Of a DNA stretch of 64,000 nt, positions 25,630-34,446 are shown one piece after another (positions within the stretch are counted from its first letter, which is position 1; each line of letters opens with the position of its first letter). A program made the translations under genes and the position numbers. Source of the DNA: G958295935 sp965224235 (GTDB taxonomy: Bacteria; Chloroflexota; Dehalococcoidia; Lucifugimonadales; Lucifugimonadaceae); the NCBI GenBank assembly GCA_965224235.1, contig CBDCYP010000002.1, positions 1,364,001 through 1,428,000 on the forward strand. Reading direction: 5' to 3'. The notes under the pieces were generated by a model that was not told the DNA's origin, ran no database searches, and saw only the letters and a list, made by a program, of their open reading frames with translations.

Positions 25630-25968
25630 ATGACTACCGCCTATTCCCGGCAATTCGAGTGCCCGAACTGCACGACCGGCATCGAAGTGAAGTACCCGCC
25701 TCCGATAGAACCGAGTTGCCCTGCGTGCGGCGAGAGGACGGTATCCAAAGACAACGCGCCGGCTCGCCGTTCCAACGTGAGTTGCCCAGGCTGCGGCGCG
25801 ACGGCCGAGACGTACTCTACGAGACAGTGCGGAGAATGCGAAGGTATGTGGCTCGCATTCACGAGCGAGACGAATTCCCGGCAGGATCCGGACTCAGCGT
25901 TCAACACAGAGTCCGGGCCGCCTGCCGGCAGGCCGAGGCAAACCGCCCAAACCAGCTGGCCTAAATGA
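25630..25968 (+). CDS. Small zinc-ribbon protein
   Basis: A 112-residue protein with four CxxC knuckles, CPNC (about 11), CPAC (about 30), CPGC (about 52) and CGEC (about 68), enough for two zinc ribbons, followed by a disordered polar tail. It begins three bases after the fhs stop with no independent promoter space, suggesting coupled expression. No family is recognised; a role as a nucleic acid or protein adaptor is possible but unproven. Confidence 0.6.
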   Translation: MTTAYSRQFECPNCTTGIEVKYPPPIEPSCPACGERTVSKDNAPARRSNVSCPGCGATAETYSTRQCGECEGMWLAFTSETNSRQDPDSAFNTESGPPAGRPRQTAQTSWPK

Positions 25969-26079
25969 CCTCGTTGCCCGGCCTCATTTGAACCGGGGCG
26001 CGCTGCCGTCTTGTCGTTGATACCGGCCGAACTGGCCTGCGCAGTTAGTTGGCCGTCGCGTTCGTTTTCATCCTCTGCC

Positions 26080-26378
26080 CCGGACCTGCTGGCCGACTTG
26101 AGTTTCCGCGCGTTATGGCTGGGCAATTCACTGTCGATAGCAGGGTTCGAGGTCCGCACGATGGCCCAATCCTGGCTGTTGCTGGAGATCACGGGCTCGG
26201 AGTTTGCATAGGTCTGGCGGCCGGAGCTCGAGCCGGCCCGGTAATCCTTCTGACGCTGGTCGGACGGACGCTGTCACGCGTTGTGGGTCCCGAACGCATG
26301 CTGCTGGTGACCGCTTCGATCTTTGCAGCCATTACGATCGTCGCGTTCGCGAGTTCGCGCACGTTACGGGAAGCATAG
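26080..26378 (+). pseudogene. MFS transporter fragment (N-terminal remnant)
   Basis: Residues LSFRALWLGNSLSIAGFEV and QSWLLLEITGSEF are the start of an MFS_3-type carrier. The frame then meets TAG at 26209, and the reading continues in another frame with IGLAAGARAGPVILLTLVG and RMLLVTASIFAAITIVAFAS before stopping. Only about 100 of 400 residues survive, with a frameshift near 26208. This is a dead remnant, the second decayed MFS gene within 4 kb. Confidence 0.7.
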
Positions 26379-26503
26379 GTCTACCATCTTCGCCAGGACG
26401 ATGTGACGATGCCAATGTGTGACCCAATCGGATGGGGAGTCCCGGACACTGAAGGCCGGTGTCATCCGCCGTCCACCGTAATTTGCCCCGGCGAGGAGTA
26501 TTG

Positions 26504-27136
26504 ATGGAAATGGGAAGTGTCGACCTCACGCGCCTGGCGGCCGCGGTAATCGCAGGTTATCTGCTCGGCTCCCTGCCGCTGGCATATCTTGTTGCGCGGG
26601 CAGTTGGGGTGAACATTTTCGAGGTGGGCACCGGTAACCCCGGAGCTGCGAACACATTCCGGTCGATCTCCAAAAAACTGGGCGCGTTGGTGTTCGTCGG
26701 GGACGTGTGCAAAGGGGGCGCCGCGATCCTCGTCGCGGCCGCGTTGGGCGTGGATGAAGACTTTCGCGCCGTTGCAGGCGCAGCGGCGATTGCTGGGCAC
26801 ATGTACCCGGTGTTCCTTCGGTTCAGGGGGGGCGCCGCTTTGGCGGCCACTATCGGCGCGATCCTGGCGGTTGTCCCTGTCGCGGGGGCTATCGGCTTGG
26901 CGCCCGGTCTTGTCGCCCTCGTCGTGTTGCGTAGCACGGGACATAGCTCCGCAATCGGCCTTTTGGTGATAATCGTCGCGGCCTTCCTGCTTGACGTGAG
27001 GTGGCAGTTGATCGCCGGCGCGTCTGGCCTGGTCGCGTTCTTGTTCGTCAGGATGTTAGTGACCGAGACGGTCAAGACGGGTTGGTCGGCATTCCAGGAG
27101 TCCCTGATGCGCTTCAGAGGCGGACCACCGGGTTAG
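26504..27136 (+). CDS. plsY: Glycerol-3-phosphate acyltransferase PlsY
   Basis: A 210-residue membrane enzyme that transfers acyl groups from acyl-phosphate to glycerol 3-phosphate, the first step of phospholipid synthesis. Family motifs are GYLLGSLPLAYL at the N-terminus, VGTGNPGAANTFR (motif 1), GDVCKGGAAI and GHMYPVFLRFRGG (normally KGGKGVAT, here RGGAALAA), with about five to six membrane segments. The start is ATG 26504 with GAGGAG five bases upstream. The changed motif near RGGAALAAT is worth noting, but the rest is canonical. Confidence 0.92.
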   Translation: MEMGSVDLTRLAAAVIAGYLLGSLPLAYLVARAVGVNIFEVGTGNPGAANTFRSISKKLGALVFVGDVCKGGAAILVAAALGVDEDFRAVAGAAAIAGHMYPVFLRFRGGAALAATIGAILAVVPVAGAIGLAPGLVALVVLRSTGHSSAIGLLVIIVAAFLLDVRWQLIAGASGLVAFLFVRMLVTETVKTGWSAFQESLMRFRGGPPG

Positions 27137-27289
27137 GCAGGATCAGGCCGCCACCGGTCCCAACGGCTGCCCGAGGTCACGGATCACCTCCTGATCTTGA
27201 TGATGTCTTGACAAAAATTGAGTAAATGGATAGTGACGGAATTGCGTTTCGCCGGTCTGGGATCCACGGCGTAAAAAGGTGTCCTTTCG

Positions 27290-28050
27290 ATGCCGCACAC
27301 TCAAATGCTTCAAAAGCGCAAACCAGCAGGCAGGTCTTTGACTCACCCGGCACAAAGTGAATACGTCCTCGTAGTCGAAGACGACCACGCCGTAGCCCGG
27401 CTGATTCGGCTCTACCTGATCCGTGCGGTGTACGACGTAATGATTGCCGAAGACGGCGCCGAGGGACTAGCCTCGAGTTAGAACGGCGTCCGTCGTTGGT
27501 GGTTCTTGACCTGAATCTTCCGGACATGGATGGCATCGAGGTTTGCAGGAGGCTAAGAGCCGAGTCGGACGTCTCGATAATCATGGTGACTGCCCGAGTC
27601 GAAGAAACCGACCGCCTCAGCGGGCTCAACCTCGGCGCCGGCGACTACGTAACGAAACCGTTTAGCCCCCGCGAACTCGTCGGCAGGGTCAAGGCGGTCC
27701 TACGCCGAAGCAAACGTACTTCCGAAGAGTCTGTCGCAGGTCAGCGTCGTCTTAAAGTCGGTGAAATCACCATGGGCCTCGATGCCCGCACGGTGACGGT
27801 TGGCGAAAACACTGTCAGATAGACGCCGAATGAATGCCTATTACTCGAGTACTTCATGGGCGCCCAGGGCAGGACGGTCACGCGGTACCAACTGATCAAC
27901 AGTTCGGCTGTATACGATTTTGACGGGTTCGATCGGACCGTCGACACCCATGTATCGAATCTCAGACGGAAGCCGAAGTCCTCTCCGGGCGCTATTCAGT
28001 ACATCAAAACGGTTTACGGGATCGGATACAGGTTTGAGCCTGCGTATAGT
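27290..28050 (+). pseudogene. OmpR/PhoB-type response regulator, decayed
   Basis: The receiver starts well (YVLVVEDDHAVARLIRLYL) but meets TAG at 27479. A one-base shift then restores LELERRPSLVVLDLNLPDMDG, ARVEETDRLSGLNLGAGDYV and TKPFSPREL. Before the DNA-binding domain an in-frame TAG (27820-27822) sits where a leucine codon belongs (VR-stop-TPNECLLLEYF). The winged-helix end (VDTHVSNLRRKPKSS, IKTVYGIGYRFEP) is intact and runs on without a stop into the kinase remnant. Two lesions mean no full protein. Confidence 0.8.
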
Positions 28051-29182
28051 CACTCAAGGGCTCCAGTTCAGGTTAACGCCGGGGTTCGCAACGATACTGG
28101 CCTGACGCTTGCCGGTGTCAGTTCTCACTCGGCCTACGCCACGCGCCAGGAAACGGTTAAGTTCGCAGAGGAGGTCGAATTTGCTCGCTCGTCGCGTGCC
28201 GAACGGCTTGTTGACGACGCGTACTGGAGGGATCAGGATTGGGAGCGCGTCCAATATGCGGTGCAGCAGGTAGGGGCGATATTCGGCTGGCGAGTTGTGA
28301 TTGCCGACCAATTGGGGAATATCGTTGCCGACTCCCACTACGTCATAAGGCCCGCGCCCAAACATTTGGATGAAGATACCGTTTTTGTCGGGAAGTACGT
28401 CAAGCGGCCGCTTTAGGTGCCAGGAAAAGAGATTGGCGTCATGTTTGTCGATCAATCCTCATCAATTGGTCCGCCACCCTCTGAGCAGATGTGGATGGAG
28501 ATTGCGACCCGCAACTACGAACGGCCGCAATCCGGCAAGTCCCACTACGGACTCCCCTGACGAATATCCGCGGCTACCTTGAAGCGATTCGCTATGGCGT
28601 CTTGGCGCCCGACCCCCCCCAACTATCGAGACGTTGCACCAACAGACTATTCACCTGGCTCGACTCGTAGAAGACTTGCGAATTCTGTCTACCGCCGAAG
28701 CCGGCGCCCTCCAAATTGATCTCGAAGAGGACGACATCGCAACGATTGAAAGTGACACCGTGACTTCGTTCCAGTCGCGGCCAACCGAATCGGGTATCCC
28801 GATCAATTTCGAATCGGAAGGCGGGCTGCCGCGGGTAAATGCCGACCCCACGCGCACGCGGCAGGTGATCGCCAACCTTGTCGAAAACGCGCTCACCCAT
28901 ACTCCGAAGAGCGGATCGGTGACCGTTTCGGTCGGACGTTCCGGCCCTGGGGCAGTTGAGTTGGCGGCCGAGGACACCGGCCGCCGGATACCGGCCGACA
29001 TGTTGCAGCGGGTATTCGACCAGTTTTACCGCGTCGATAAATCGCGCAGCCGGTCCACGGGAGGCGCAGGGATTGGCCTTACGAACGTCCGGAAACTCGT
29101 AGAAGCCCACGGCGGTACGGTACCAGCGGAAAGCAATCCCGGTGAGGGCGCTAAATTCGTGGTTACCCTGCCGACCGCCTGA
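28051..29182 (+). pseudogene. Sensor histidine kinase, decayed
   Basis: The sensor part reads RAERLVDDAYWRDQDWERVQ and VVIADQLGNIVADSHYVI, then TAG at 28414, then VPGKEIGVMFVDQSS. The second membrane helix and HAMP region expected next are missing. The H-box seems to have lost four bases (SH, then shifted LRTPLTNIRGYLEAIR), and a run of eight C (28613-28620) marks another shift. After it, VNADPTRTRQVIANLVENAL and GAGIGLTNVRKLVEAHGG (ATPase domain) read cleanly to the stop. It is the partner of the decayed regulator just upstream. Confidence 0.8.
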
Positions 29183-29273
29183 CCAGCTAAACCGTACCCG
29201 CCACCTTGAAGTCATCCGGATGCAAGTTTCGCATTGTGCGATGGCTTGACCGCGGATAGTCTGAAATCAAGCC

Positions 29274-30410
29274 ATGTCAAGGGATTTGTCCATGATGAAC
29301 ATTGCCGACGTCGTCATTATCGGTGGAGGTGTGTCCGGTTGCGCGCTGGCGCGGGAGTTGGCGGTCAGAGGTGTACGGGTGACGGTCATCGAGCGCGACC
29401 ACGTTGCCGCACACGCGTCGGGCAAGTCGTGGGGAGGCCTGTACCCGGCTTCGGGCGCCGGCATACCGGGCCCGCTTGCAGAACCGGCCAAACGCGCAGC
29501 CGGACTGCACACGGACCTGTACGGCGTCCTGAAGGACGAGACGGGAATCGACTACCAACTGCGGCCGACCGAGACGATCACGTTGGCGAGGGACGATTCG
29601 GAATTGGCGGACCTTGAAACGGAGGCAGGCAGGCTTCTTGAGGCTGGTTTCGAGGCCGAACTCCTCAGCGCCGAACGTGTATTACAACTTGAGCCGCACG
29701 TGACACCGGAGATCGCGGGTGGAATTCTGCAAGGCGCGCAGCAGGAACTGGACTCCTTCGATTTCACTCGTGCGTTGGCAGAGTCTGCACGCCGCAGGGG
29801 TGCACGATTCATCACGGGGAGCGCGAGTTCGGTCAAGTCCTCAAACGGCCGTGTCGAGGCCGTGGTGGTGGATTCGGGAGACACTATTCCCGCCAACTCG
29901 GTTGTCCTGGCCGCGGGTCCGTGGGCCGGTCGACCTGAACTCGACGGCGTCCCGAGATTTCCGATTAAGCCAGTCAAGGGTGAGATCCTCAGAATTCGAC
30001 TGCAAGGGCGCGAGTTCCGTCATCGGGTTGGACATGGCGGCCACAACCTGGGACGGAAGCCGGACGGGCTGGTTTGGGCCGGAACGACCGAGTGGAACAG
30101 GGGTTTTGACGAACGCCCGTCCGAGTCGGGCCGAAGGGACATTCTGAACGGCGCGGCGAGTATTGCTCCGGTCATACGCAGCGGAGAGGTCGTCACACAC
30201 ACGGCGTGCCTGAGACCCGTAACGGACGACGGCCTTCCCATCATCGGAGCGCTGGGCGCGACGGAAGGACTGTGGGCCTTGGCTGGCGCAGGCAAAAAGG
30301 GTGTATTGCTGAGTCTCGCGCTCGCCGAGATGGTCGCCGACGCGTTCACGGGTTCGGCAGAAGACGCAACGATTCCTTTCTCCATCGCACCCGGGCGGTT
30401 CGGCCTGTAA
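29274..30410 (+). CDS. FAD-dependent oxidoreductase (DAO family)
   Basis: A 378-residue flavoprotein of the glycine/D-amino acid oxidase family. The FAD-binding Rossmann motif is VVIIGGGVSGCALA (about 13-26), followed by VTVIERDHVAAHASG. Later regions include a substrate-domain fold with FDFTRALAESA and the closing RPVTDDGLPIIGALG and GAGKKGVLLSLALAE typical of DAO. The substrate is unknown: amino acids, N-methyl amino acids and opines are all common. The start is ATG 29274, or the ATG pair at 29292. The following hydroxyacid dehydrogenase suggests 2-oxo/2-hydroxy acid metabolism. Confidence 0.9.
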   Translation: MSRDLSMMNIADVVIIGGGVSGCALARELAVRGVRVTVIERDHVAAHASGKSWGGLYPASGAGIPGPLAEPAKRAAGLHTDLYGVLKDETGIDYQLRPTETITLARDDSELADLETEAGRLLEAGFEAELLSAERVLQLEPHVTPEIAGGILQGAQQELDSFDFTRALAESARRRGARFITGSASSVKSSNGRVEAVVVDSGDTIPANSVVLAAGPWAGRPELDGVPRFPIKPVKGEILRIRLQGREFRHRVGHGGHNLGRKPDGLVWAGTTEWNRGFDERPSESGRRDILNGAASIAPVIRSGEVVTHTACLRPVTDDGLPIIGALGATEGLWALAGAGKKGVLLSLALAEMVADAFTGSAEDATIPFSIAPGRFGL

Positions 30411-30539
30411 CCCGGCGCGGCGGCATACACACACACACAGGGGCGCGTCGAGCGCGTGCCGGGATAGAATCCAGTTCGGGCGGTTCGAACGACCCGGTAT
30501 CCCGCCAGACGACGCATTCAGACTCACGGAACTTTATCA

Positions 30540-31517
30540 ATGATTCAAGTCGCATTTGTTGGCAGTACAGTTCCCGGTGTTTTCGCCGGCCGGTGGGAAA
30601 TGCTTCGGCAACTCGCTCCTGACAGTCTGGATCTAAGGCAGGTAGATCCGGCGATCGGCGACGGCGAGATGATCGAGGCGCTGGCGGGAGTTGAAGCGGT
30701 CATCGCCTTCCCGCCGAATTTTTCAACTGCGGTGGCGGAGCAGTGCCCCGACCTTAAACTCATTCAGGTATTGGCAGCCGGATATGAGGACATCGACGTT
30801 GCCGCAATGAACCGCCTCGGCATGTCGGTCGCCAATAACGGCGGGTCAAACGCCGTCAGTGTCTCGGAGCACTGCCTCGGCCTGATGCTGGCCCTCTATC
30901 GTCGACTAATGGACGCCTGGCAGAACACCAAGGCAGGGAAATGGACGGACGGAATCGGCCATCTGCCATTCCGGGCTGAGATCACCGGTAAGACCGTAGG
31001 CATAGTGGGATTCGGGAATATCGGCCGACAAGTGGCAAGGCGTCTTTCGGGTTTCGACTGCCAAATTCTCTATTTTGACTTCATCGACGAGACGCCCGGC
31101 CGTGAACTGGAATTCGGCGCCCGATTCACCCCGATGGACGAACTGTTGATGCAGTCGGACATTGTCACCCTCCACGTGCCGCATACGGCAGCCACGACCG
31201 GACTCATCTCAAAATGCGAGCTCGGGCTGATGAAGCGGGATGCGATCCTCATAAACGCGTGCAGGGGTCCAGTCGTAGATGAGAGGGACCTCATCGACGC
31301 GCTCCGGTCTGGTGAGATCGCGGGCGCGGGGCTCGACGTACTGGTCGAGGAACCCACGCCGCCGGACAACCCCCTGCTTTCGATGGACAACGTAATCGTC
31401 ACGCCCCACTGGGCGGGTGGCACGCGTGAAGGCAGCGAGCGGGCGCTAAAGTTTTCCGTCGATCAGTGCGTGCGATTGTCGCAAGGCCGGCCGCTTCTCT
31501 CGCTGGTCTATCCGTAG
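30540..31517 (+). CDS. D-2-hydroxyacid dehydrogenase family protein
   Basis: A 325-residue NAD-dependent dehydrogenase. The N-terminal catalytic domain has LAAGYEDIDVAAMNRLG and VANNGGSNAVSVSEH. The nucleotide domain has VGIVGFGNIGRQVARRLSGF, and the catalytic arginine lies in NACRGPVVDERDL, the glutamate in DVLVEEPTPPDNP and the histidine in VTPHWAGGT. It interconverts a 2-hydroxyacid and 2-oxoacid; the substrate is not determinable. A 129-bp gap with a short CA repeat (30427-30440) separates it from the upstream oxidase. Confidence 0.92.
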   Translation: MIQVAFVGSTVPGVFAGRWEMLRQLAPDSLDLRQVDPAIGDGEMIEALAGVEAVIAFPPNFSTAVAEQCPDLKLIQVLAAGYEDIDVAAMNRLGMSVANNGGSNAVSVSEHCLGLMLALYRRLMDAWQNTKAGKWTDGIGHLPFRAEITGKTVGIVGFGNIGRQVARRLSGFDCQILYFDFIDETPGRELEFGARFTPMDELLMQSDIVTLHVPHTAATTGLISKCELGLMKRDAILINACRGPVVDERDLIDALRSGEIAGAGLDVLVEEPTPPDNPLLSMDNVIVTPHWAGGTREGSERALKFSVDQCVRLSQGRPLLSLVYP

Positions 31518-31554
31518 TACCGAATCCGGCGGCGGGGTACACGGGGCGGACGGG

Positions 31555-32325
31555 TCACTGCGCGGTATACCCACCGTCAACGGTGAGAGAAGCGCCCGTG
31601 ATGAACGAGGCCTCGTCCGATGCGAGGAACACCGCTGCCCGGGCGACTTCCTCTGGCTGTCCGAGCCTCCCCATCGGGTGTTTGGCCTCGAGTCTGGCCA
31701 ACATTTCCGGGTCCTCTGTCAACGAGGTCGTTAGGTTCGTAAACAAAAACCCCGGGCACAGGGCGTTCACCCTGACGCCGGTTTTCGCAAGGCCGACGGC
31801 CATCTCCCTCGTCATCTGAACTACGCCGCCCTTGCTGTGCGGGTAGGCGTTGAAGCCGTCACTGAAGCCGTCGGGGTAACCGACGAGCCCAATTATCGAG
31901 GCCAGGTTGACGATTGCGCCTGAGCCTTGTTTCCTCATCTCATTCACCGCAAACCATGACATCAAGTAACTACCTTTGAGATTGATGCTGATGACCCAAT
32001 CCCACTTCTGCTCGAAGTCCCATTCGAGCGGCGCGTAACGGGGAGTAACTCCCGCGCTATTGACGAGAATGTCCACGCGGCCAAAGTGTTCCACGGTCTC
32101 TGCCACGATGCGACCGGCGTCCGCTTTGCTTGACACGTCACCCGCTACGGCGATCCCCTGACCGCCCGACTCGCCGATCTTCGATGCGACCCTTTCGGCA
32201 GTTGCGGCGTTTATATCCTGTGCAACAATCAGCGCGCCTTCTTCTGCGAATATCTCGGCCGCTGACTCGCCAATGCCCGAGCCCGCGCCGGTTATGAGCG
32301 CTACCTTGCCGTCGAGACGTCCCAT
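31555..32325 (-). CDS. SDR-family oxidoreductase
   Basis: A 256-residue short-chain dehydrogenase. The cofactor loop is TGAGSGIGES near residue 12, DINAATAER suggests NAD, NSAGVTP is the usual NNAG, and the active-site pair is YPHSKGG. The C-terminus FITGASLTVDGGYTAQ is classical. The start is set at ATG 32325 with GGAGGAG about five bases upstream; an in-frame start six codons further out lacks support. It converges on the hydroxyacid dehydrogenase. Confidence 0.92.
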   Translation of the reverse strand: MGRLDGKVALITGAGSGIGESAAEIFAEEGALIVAQDINAATAERVASKIGESGGQGIAVAGDVSSKADAGRIVAETVEHFGRVDILVNSAGVTPRYAPLEWDFEQKWDWVISINLKGSYLMSWFAVNEMRKQGSGAIVNLASIIGLVGYPDGFSDGFNAYPHSKGGVVQMTREMAVGLAKTGVRVNALCPGFLFTNLTTSLTEDPEMLARLEAKHPMGRLGQPEEVARAAVFLASDEASFITGASLTVDGGYTAQ

Positions 32326-32463
32326 GCAACTCCTCCTGTCCATGTCTGGCTGTCGACTGTGTACCGGCGCATCCTAGTTGCAGGGCCTACGAGGGGTCAA
32401 TCGCAATCCCCCGTCGTCGCATTAACATAGTTACATTCGAATCTAACCCGTTGGGAGGCTGGC

Positions 32464-33039
32464 GTGGCGACACGCTCTAAAGGTCAAGACACGAAAAAGA
32501 AAAAACAACGGAGTCGCGGGACCCCGGTTAGTTCCGTTCCCGTCATTCCGGCCCCGCACGACGCCGTCGGCCAACCTGGCAAACCGGCGCCCGTGAGCTA
32601 CCCGCTGAATCCGGCTGGGCCGATAAAGCGCCTCTATGCCTGGTTTATCGACATTGGCCTGATCATACTCATGATGGCGATGCTGAATACAGCGACCGGC
32701 GGCAGGGTGGCCTCGCCCGACGCTGCGGCGCAGGACATCGTCCTATTCTTAGCGTACTTCATACTCCCCACCGGCATTTGGGGGAAGACGGCAGGTAAGT
32801 GGGTGGCTGGCATCGTAGTAGTAGACGAAAAGGGCAGAACGCCGGGCGTCGGTGTCGCCATCCCGCGGGAGATAGTCGGCAAGGTGGTGTCGTACGCGGC
32901 ATTCCTGCTGGGCATCGCATGGATTGTGTTCGATTCGAAACACCGCGGCTGGCACGACAGCATCGCCGGGACGTACGTTGTGCATGATCCGCGGGCAGGG
33001 GCGCCGATCTTTGGCAGACTCTGGCGCAAATTAAAGTAG
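32464..33039 (+). CDS. RDD-family membrane protein
   Basis: A 191-residue protein. A lysine/arginine-rich and Pro-rich N-terminus (1-50) precedes an RDD domain: GPIKRLYAWFIDIGLIILMM (the R..D signature), TGIWGKTAGKWVAGIVVVDE, PREIVGKVVSYAAFLLGIAW and DSKHRGWHDSIAGTYVV. About three to four membrane segments are expected. RDD proteins are poorly understood; some are linked to ion exchange or osmotic stress. The start is GTG at 32464, preceded by GGGAGGC. It lies 45 bp before the aminotransferase. Confidence 0.88.
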   Translation: MATRSKGQDTKKKKQRSRGTPVSSVPVIPAPHDAVGQPGKPAPVSYPLNPAGPIKRLYAWFIDIGLIILMMAMLNTATGGRVASPDAAAQDIVLFLAYFILPTGIWGKTAGKWVAGIVVVDEKGRTPGVGVAIPREIVGKVVSYAAFLLGIAWIVFDSKHRGWHDSIAGTYVVHDPRAGAPIFGRLWRKLK

Positions 33040-33084
33040 CAGGACACGGATTCCCCTTGCGGGGACCGGAACGGGAAAGGCCAA

Positions 33085-34269
33085 TTGGCAATATCTTCAA
33101 AAGTCCGTGAGCAGATGCAGGAAAGTTCCTGGATCAGGCGGATGTTCGAGGAAGGGATCGAACTGCGGCGAATCCACGGCGCGGACAAGGTTTTTGATCT
33201 CTCGCTGGGCAACCCGATCCTCGAACCGCCATCTGAGTTCCGGACCGAACTGATGCGCATTGCGCAGGACGAAACTACTGGCACGCACCGCTACATGCCC
33301 AATGGCGGGTTTCCCGAGACCCGGGCTGCCGTGGCGCTGGAACTGGCACATGAGACCGGTCTGCCATTCTCTGCCGACGAAGTGATGATGACAGTAGGCG
33401 CGGCGGGCGCCCTCAACGTTATCTTGCGCTCGATACTGGATCAGGACGACGAGGTCGTGCTTTTCGCTCCGTTCTTTGCGGAGTATGTGTTTTACGTTTC
33501 GCACCAGGGCGGACAGGTAAAGCTGGCCGGTTGCGACGAGGACTTTCTACCCGATCCGGAGTCGCTGGCAGCCGCTATTACACCGCGGACGAGGGCGGTG
33601 ATCACCAACTCGCCCAACAACCCAACAGGCGTCGTGTATCCCGCGGAGCGCATCGCCGAGTTGGGAGAGGTGATTCGGGATGCGGAAGCCCGCTATGGCG
33701 CCGAGATATACCTCGTGGCCGATGAGCCGTACAGGAAACTGATCTACTCGGACTGCCCCTACGCATTCATCTACTCGCACCATTTGCGATCGTTGGTGGC
33801 AACGTCCCATTCGAAGGACCTGGGGCTCGCGGGGGAGCGAATCGGCTACATCGCGGCCAACCCTTCGGATCCGGGTCGAGGCGATTTCATGGAAGCAGCG
33901 TCCTTTGCGCTTCGAACGCTCGGATTCGTGAACGCCCCGGCCATCATGCAACGAATCGTCGCGCGAATACAGGGCGCGCAGGTCGACGTGGACGCGTACC
34001 GGAAGAAACGAGACTTCATGTATTCGGAGTTGACCCGCATGGGCTACGAGTGCGTGGAGCCTCAAGGCGCGTTTTACATGTTTCCAAAGTCGCCGATACC
34101 CGACGACACGGAGTTTGTGCGGCGGCTGCAATCCAAGCTTGTACTGACGGTGCCGGGCATTGGGTTCGGGACACCGGGCTACTTCAGGGCATCGTACTGC
34201 GTAGATGACCGCACGCTTGAAGGGTCGCTGCCGGGGTTTGAAGAAGCCCTGCGTGAGGCGAATAGCTAG
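33085..34269 (+). CDS. PLP-dependent aminotransferase, class I/II
   Basis: A 394-residue fold-type I aminotransferase. Visible marks are FDLSLGNPILEPP near 35, the glycine-rich TVGAAGALNVILRSILDQDD, NSPNNPTGVVYP with the conserved asparagine, VADEPYRKLIYS with the aspartate, and SHSKDLGLAGERIGYIA with the PLP-binding lysine. Near the end, YFRASYCVDDRTLEGSL carries the substrate arginine. The substrate is not determined. The start is TTG at 33085, or possibly a codon further upstream; the ribosome site is weak (GGGAAAGG). Confidence 0.9.
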   Translation: MAISSKVREQMQESSWIRRMFEEGIELRRIHGADKVFDLSLGNPILEPPSEFRTELMRIAQDETTGTHRYMPNGGFPETRAAVALELAHETGLPFSADEVMMTVGAAGALNVILRSILDQDDEVVLFAPFFAEYVFYVSHQGGQVKLAGCDEDFLPDPESLAAAITPRTRAVITNSPNNPTGVVYPAERIAELGEVIRDAEARYGAEIYLVADEPYRKLIYSDCPYAFIYSHHLRSLVATSHSKDLGLAGERIGYIAANPSDPGRGDFMEAASFALRTLGFVNAPAIMQRIVARIQGAQVDVDAYRKKRDFMYSELTRMGYECVEPQGAFYMFPKSPIPDDTEFVRRLQSKLVLTVPGIGFGTPGYFRASYCVDDRTLEGSLPGFEEALREANS

Positions 34270-34412
34270 ACTCCGCCACATCGATCGCTGCGCCCACTCG
34301 ATTCCCGGTCGAGGCCGTTTCGTGCAGTTCGCGGCAAACAGTCGGCCGGGGACGCATGCCTACACAATGCCATTTCCACCATGCCTAAGGGGTACGACCC
34401 TTGAAGATCAAA

Positions 34413-34435
34413 GCGGCTCGTTTTAATGAGCCCGC
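34413..34435 (-). terminator. Candidate intrinsic terminator of the threonine synthase gene
   Basis: Read on the minus strand, GCGGGCTC and GAGCCGC form a stem with one bulged G around the loop ATTAAAAC, followed by TTTGATCTTC. The hairpin lies 12 bp beyond the thrC-like stop, between convergent genes. The U-tract is imperfect. Confidence 0.42.
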
Positions 34436-34446
34436 GGTAACGTGCC

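Noticed and set aside
27820..27822. The TAG in the response regulator as possible recoding, like the TGA in the ArsC-like gene
   Set aside because: It is TAG, not TGA, it replaces a leucine, and a separate frameshift in the same gene shows decay rather than recoding.
30427..30440. Short CA dinucleotide run between the DAO and hydroxyacid dehydrogenase genes
   Set aside because: Six to seven units only; too short to be notable without evidence of variation.
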